Positions 16,101 to 16,548 of a stretch of DNA of 16,548 bases are shown one piece after another (position 1 is the first letter of the stretch; every line of letters begins with the position of its first letter). Below the pieces are notes generated by a model, which ran no database searches, had not been told where the DNA came from, and was given only the letters and a program-made list of their open reading frames with translations. The position numbers and the translations under genes are program-made. Source of the DNA: Gammaproteobacteria bacterium (lineage in GTDB: Bacteria > Pseudomonadota > Gammaproteobacteria > SZUA-229); assembly GCA_011051475.1 (NCBI GenBank), contig DRLE01000141.1, positions 1 through 16,548 of the forward strand, read 5' to 3'.

Positions 16101-16245
16101 GATTATGATCGGCGGTGGCGCCGGCAGCGAGCTGATGCAGCGTATCGCCGCGCCCATGTTCGGCGGCATGATAACCGCACCGCTGGTGTCGATGCTGGTG
16201 TTGCCGGTGCTGTTCTATCTGTGGAAGCTGAAAGCCCTGAAGTAA
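13144..16245 (+). CDS. cusA: CusA-like heavy-metal RND efflux pump (Cu(I)/Ag(I))
   Basis: This is the inner-membrane trimeric proton-driven transporter of a CusCBA-type system. Its 1033 residues compare with 1047 in E. coli. The sequence is colinear with CusA: MIARLIRWSIDNRPLV, PDLSDVQVIIKT, FEDGTDQYWARSRVLEY, the TM4 signature GAMVDAAIVMIENVHK (402-417; Asp406 proton relay), and C-terminal GVAAEFGVVMLVYLNQ. The methionine cluster that binds Cu(I)/Ag(I) is kept: Met568 (DLLYMP), Met618 (PLTMIE) and Met667 (RIDMLATG). These correspond to E. coli Met573, 623 and 672 with a constant offset of 5, so copper/silver specificity is well supported. AGGA lies just before the ATG. The stop TAA (16243-16245) falls at the edge of a 14-bp direct repeat flanking an inserted palindromic element, so the C-terminus may have been altered. 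cusC and cusF are not in the window. Confidence 0.96.
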   Translation: MIARLIRWSIDNRPLVILVAFLLAVWGVHSARSIPLDAVPDLSDVQVIIKTHFPGQAPQIVEDQVTYPLASAMLSVPGATHVRGYSFFGDSYVYVIFEDGTDQYWARSRVLEYINQVRDQLPPGANAQLGPDASGVGWIFQYALIDRSGRHDLAELRSLQDWFLKYELQTVPGVSEVASVGGMVKQYQVVLDVNRMRASELSLPVIKKMIIDANQEVSGSVIEMGEAEYLIRGKGYIKTVEDLKRIPYLQRKEAGAALLLQDFADIRIGPQMRRGIAELNGEGEVTGGIVVMRAGENALLTIERVKQRLEKLKQGLPEGVELVVTYDRSRLIKNAVNTLSNRLLEEFLFVAIVCALFLFHLRSSLVIIFSLPVGILLAFAIMKLQGVNANIMSLGGIAIAIGAMVDAAIVMIENVHKQLELDGEADEAGRFAAMTRAMLDVGPPLFFSLLIITLSFLPVFSLEAQEGRLFAPLAFTKTYAMAAAALLSVTLVPALIMYLVKGRVRRESESRLNRGLINAYLPLIKKALARPWLTLAVTTVLVISAAWPVMHSGSEFMPELNEGDLLYMPTTLPGIAIGKAGQLLQKMDALIKTVPEVKTVFGKVGRAETATDPAPLTMIETTIQLRPKTEWRKGKTIQDIIDELDDTVKIPGVTNAWLMPISARIDMLATGIKTPVGIKIAGDDLDVIQKIGEQIERLIRQLPQTASVFSERVGGARYIDISIDRDRAAHYGMSIADVHEVIALAVGGKNLTYTVEGRERYPINLRYPRYVRDSIDDLNDLPVFLSSGEQIRLQEVAEVKIVDGPALIKTEDARLNGWVYIDIKDGDIGSYVRQAQQLVAQNIELPPGYSISWAGQYQYLLRASERLGYIVPLTLVLILVLLYLNFRNMTLALMVMGALPLALVGGVWLLYLLDYNLSVAVGVGFIALAGVAAEFGVVMLVYLNQAVAKHRPQTPAQLREAIIEGAVLRVRPKAMTVAVILAGLLPIMIGGGAGSELMQRIAAPMFGGMITAPLVSMLVLPVLFYLWKLKALK
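16231..16244. repeat. 14-bp direct repeat, left copy (target-duplication-like)
   Basis: AAAGCCCTGAAGTA here recurs exactly at 16335-16348, on the other side of the first 72-bp palindromic element. It overlaps the last four codons of cusA and the first two bases of its stop. An exact duplication flanking an element is what insertion with target-site duplication leaves. Confidence 0.6.
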
Positions 16246-16256
16246 GGTTTTGTTGT

Positions 16257-16328
16257 CGGGGTCAGAGTCAATTTGGCAAGTGACAAGGCTAAATGGCAGC
16301 TTCACTGTTTAAATTGACTCTGACCCCG
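16257..16328. mobile_element. 72-bp palindromic element, copy A (MITE/REP-like)
   Basis: The ends are perfect 18-bp inverted repeats (16257-16274 and 16311-16328, starting CGGGGTCAGAGTCAATTT). The core is imperfectly palindromic, so the whole unit could fold into one long hairpin. It codes for nothing recognisable. From memory, similar GGGGTCAGAGT...ACTCTGACCCC ends occur beside REP-associated (Y1) transposase genes in gammaproteobacteria; that link is not shown by this sequence. Copy B at 16433-16504 differs at one base within the 72 bp. Its hairpin could end or stabilise the cusA transcript. Confidence 0.75.
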
Positions 16329-16334
16329 CTCGTT

Positions 16335-16348
16335 AAAGCCCTGAAGTA
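16335..16348. repeat. 14-bp direct repeat, right copy
   Basis: Exact repeat of AAAGCCCTGAAGTA at the cusA 3' end. Here it continues TATGCTTTG rather than into a stop codon, and the reading frame stays open for dozens of codons. Confidence 0.6.
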
Positions 16349-16432
16349 TGCTTTGATGATAAAACTTTTTGGGGCCGCAAATAACGCGAAAGAGGTAAAG
16401 AAAGCAAAAAGATTGTCTTGCTTTTGTGTTGT

Positions 16433-16504
16433 CGGGGTCAGAGTCAATTTGGCAAGTGACAAGGCTAAATGGCAGCTTCTCTGTTTAAATTGACTCTGAC
16501 CCCG
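16433..16504. mobile_element. 72-bp palindromic element, copy B (MITE/REP-like)
   Basis: This is identical to copy A except for one base (CTTCACTG becomes CTTCTCTG), in the same orientation, 176 bp downstream. Matching flanks (TGTTGT on the left, GCTYGTT on the right) suggest the true unit may be about 84 bp (16427-16510 here, 16251-16334 for copy A). No clear target duplication surrounds this copy. Confidence 0.75.
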
Positions 16505-16510
16505 CTTGTT

Positions 16511-16548
16511 GGTTATCTATTAATTATGCTTTTTTGACTTCCGCGGCC
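16511..16548. other. Window end, no feature
   Basis: These 38 AT-rich bases after copy B show no gene, promoter or repeat I can support. The next gene (possibly a CusC or CusF component) would lie outside. Confidence 0.5.

Noticed and set aside
16293..16493. 66-codon frame across both palindromic elements
   Set aside because: It begins and ends inside the two repeats and has no ribosome binding site. It is useful only as evidence that the former cusA frame stays open, not as a gene.

Overview
The window looks like a chromosomal segment from a gammaproteobacterium. BioA, MltF (substrate-binding plus transglycosylase domains), a YbiX/PiuC-type hydroxylase and a 243-residue RecO all resemble gammaproteobacterial versions, and several secreted proteins carry Gram-negative Sec signals. 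Genes are moderately GC-rich, while the main regulatory region (about 6975-7330) is clearly AT-rich. I cannot name a genus. No tRNA, rRNA, CRISPR array or complete transposase gene is visible.

Left part (1-5730), housekeeping and miscellaneous: the 3' end of bioA (biotin synthesis) and mltF (peptidoglycan lysis) run rightward. Three leftward genes follow: a divergent CheR-like methyltransferase, recO (recombination repair) and a YbiX/PiuC-type 2-oxoglutarate/Fe(II) hydroxylase. A nest of inverted and heptamer repeats (4371-4552) sits between recO and the hydroxylase and directly abuts the recO start. A small conserved-looking acidic protein of unknown function is divergent from the hydroxylase.

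Right part (5730-16245), a rightward run of envelope and periplasmic genes: a secreted NodB-type polysaccharide deacetylase, then a 477-bp AT-rich intergenic region, then a large secreted His/Cys-rich protein resembling the SBP56/methanethiol oxidase beta-propeller group, then a MauG/cytochrome c peroxidase-like di-heme protein, then CusB-like and CusA-like components of a copper/silver RND efflux pump. The AT-rich region carries a near-consensus sigma-54 (-24/-12) promoter (7288-7303) and palindromes far upstream of it, the usual layout for an activator-dependent promoter. A strong hairpin/T-tract terminator lies between the propeller gene and the MauG-like gene, so downstream transcription would be attenuated.

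The most interesting reading is that the sigma-54 promoter drives a periplasmic oxidoreductase locus: a copper-enzyme-like propeller, a di-heme partner and a Cu(I)/Ag(I) exporter next door. This recalls published methanethiol oxidase loci, where mtoX lies with mauG and copper chaperone genes, but the propeller here is about twice the usual size and assignment to the family is tentative.

The right end (16251-16510) holds two nearly identical 72-bp palindromic elements, probably MITE/REP-like. The first is flanked by a 14-bp direct repeat that includes the end of cusA, so its insertion appears to have supplied the present cusA stop codon.
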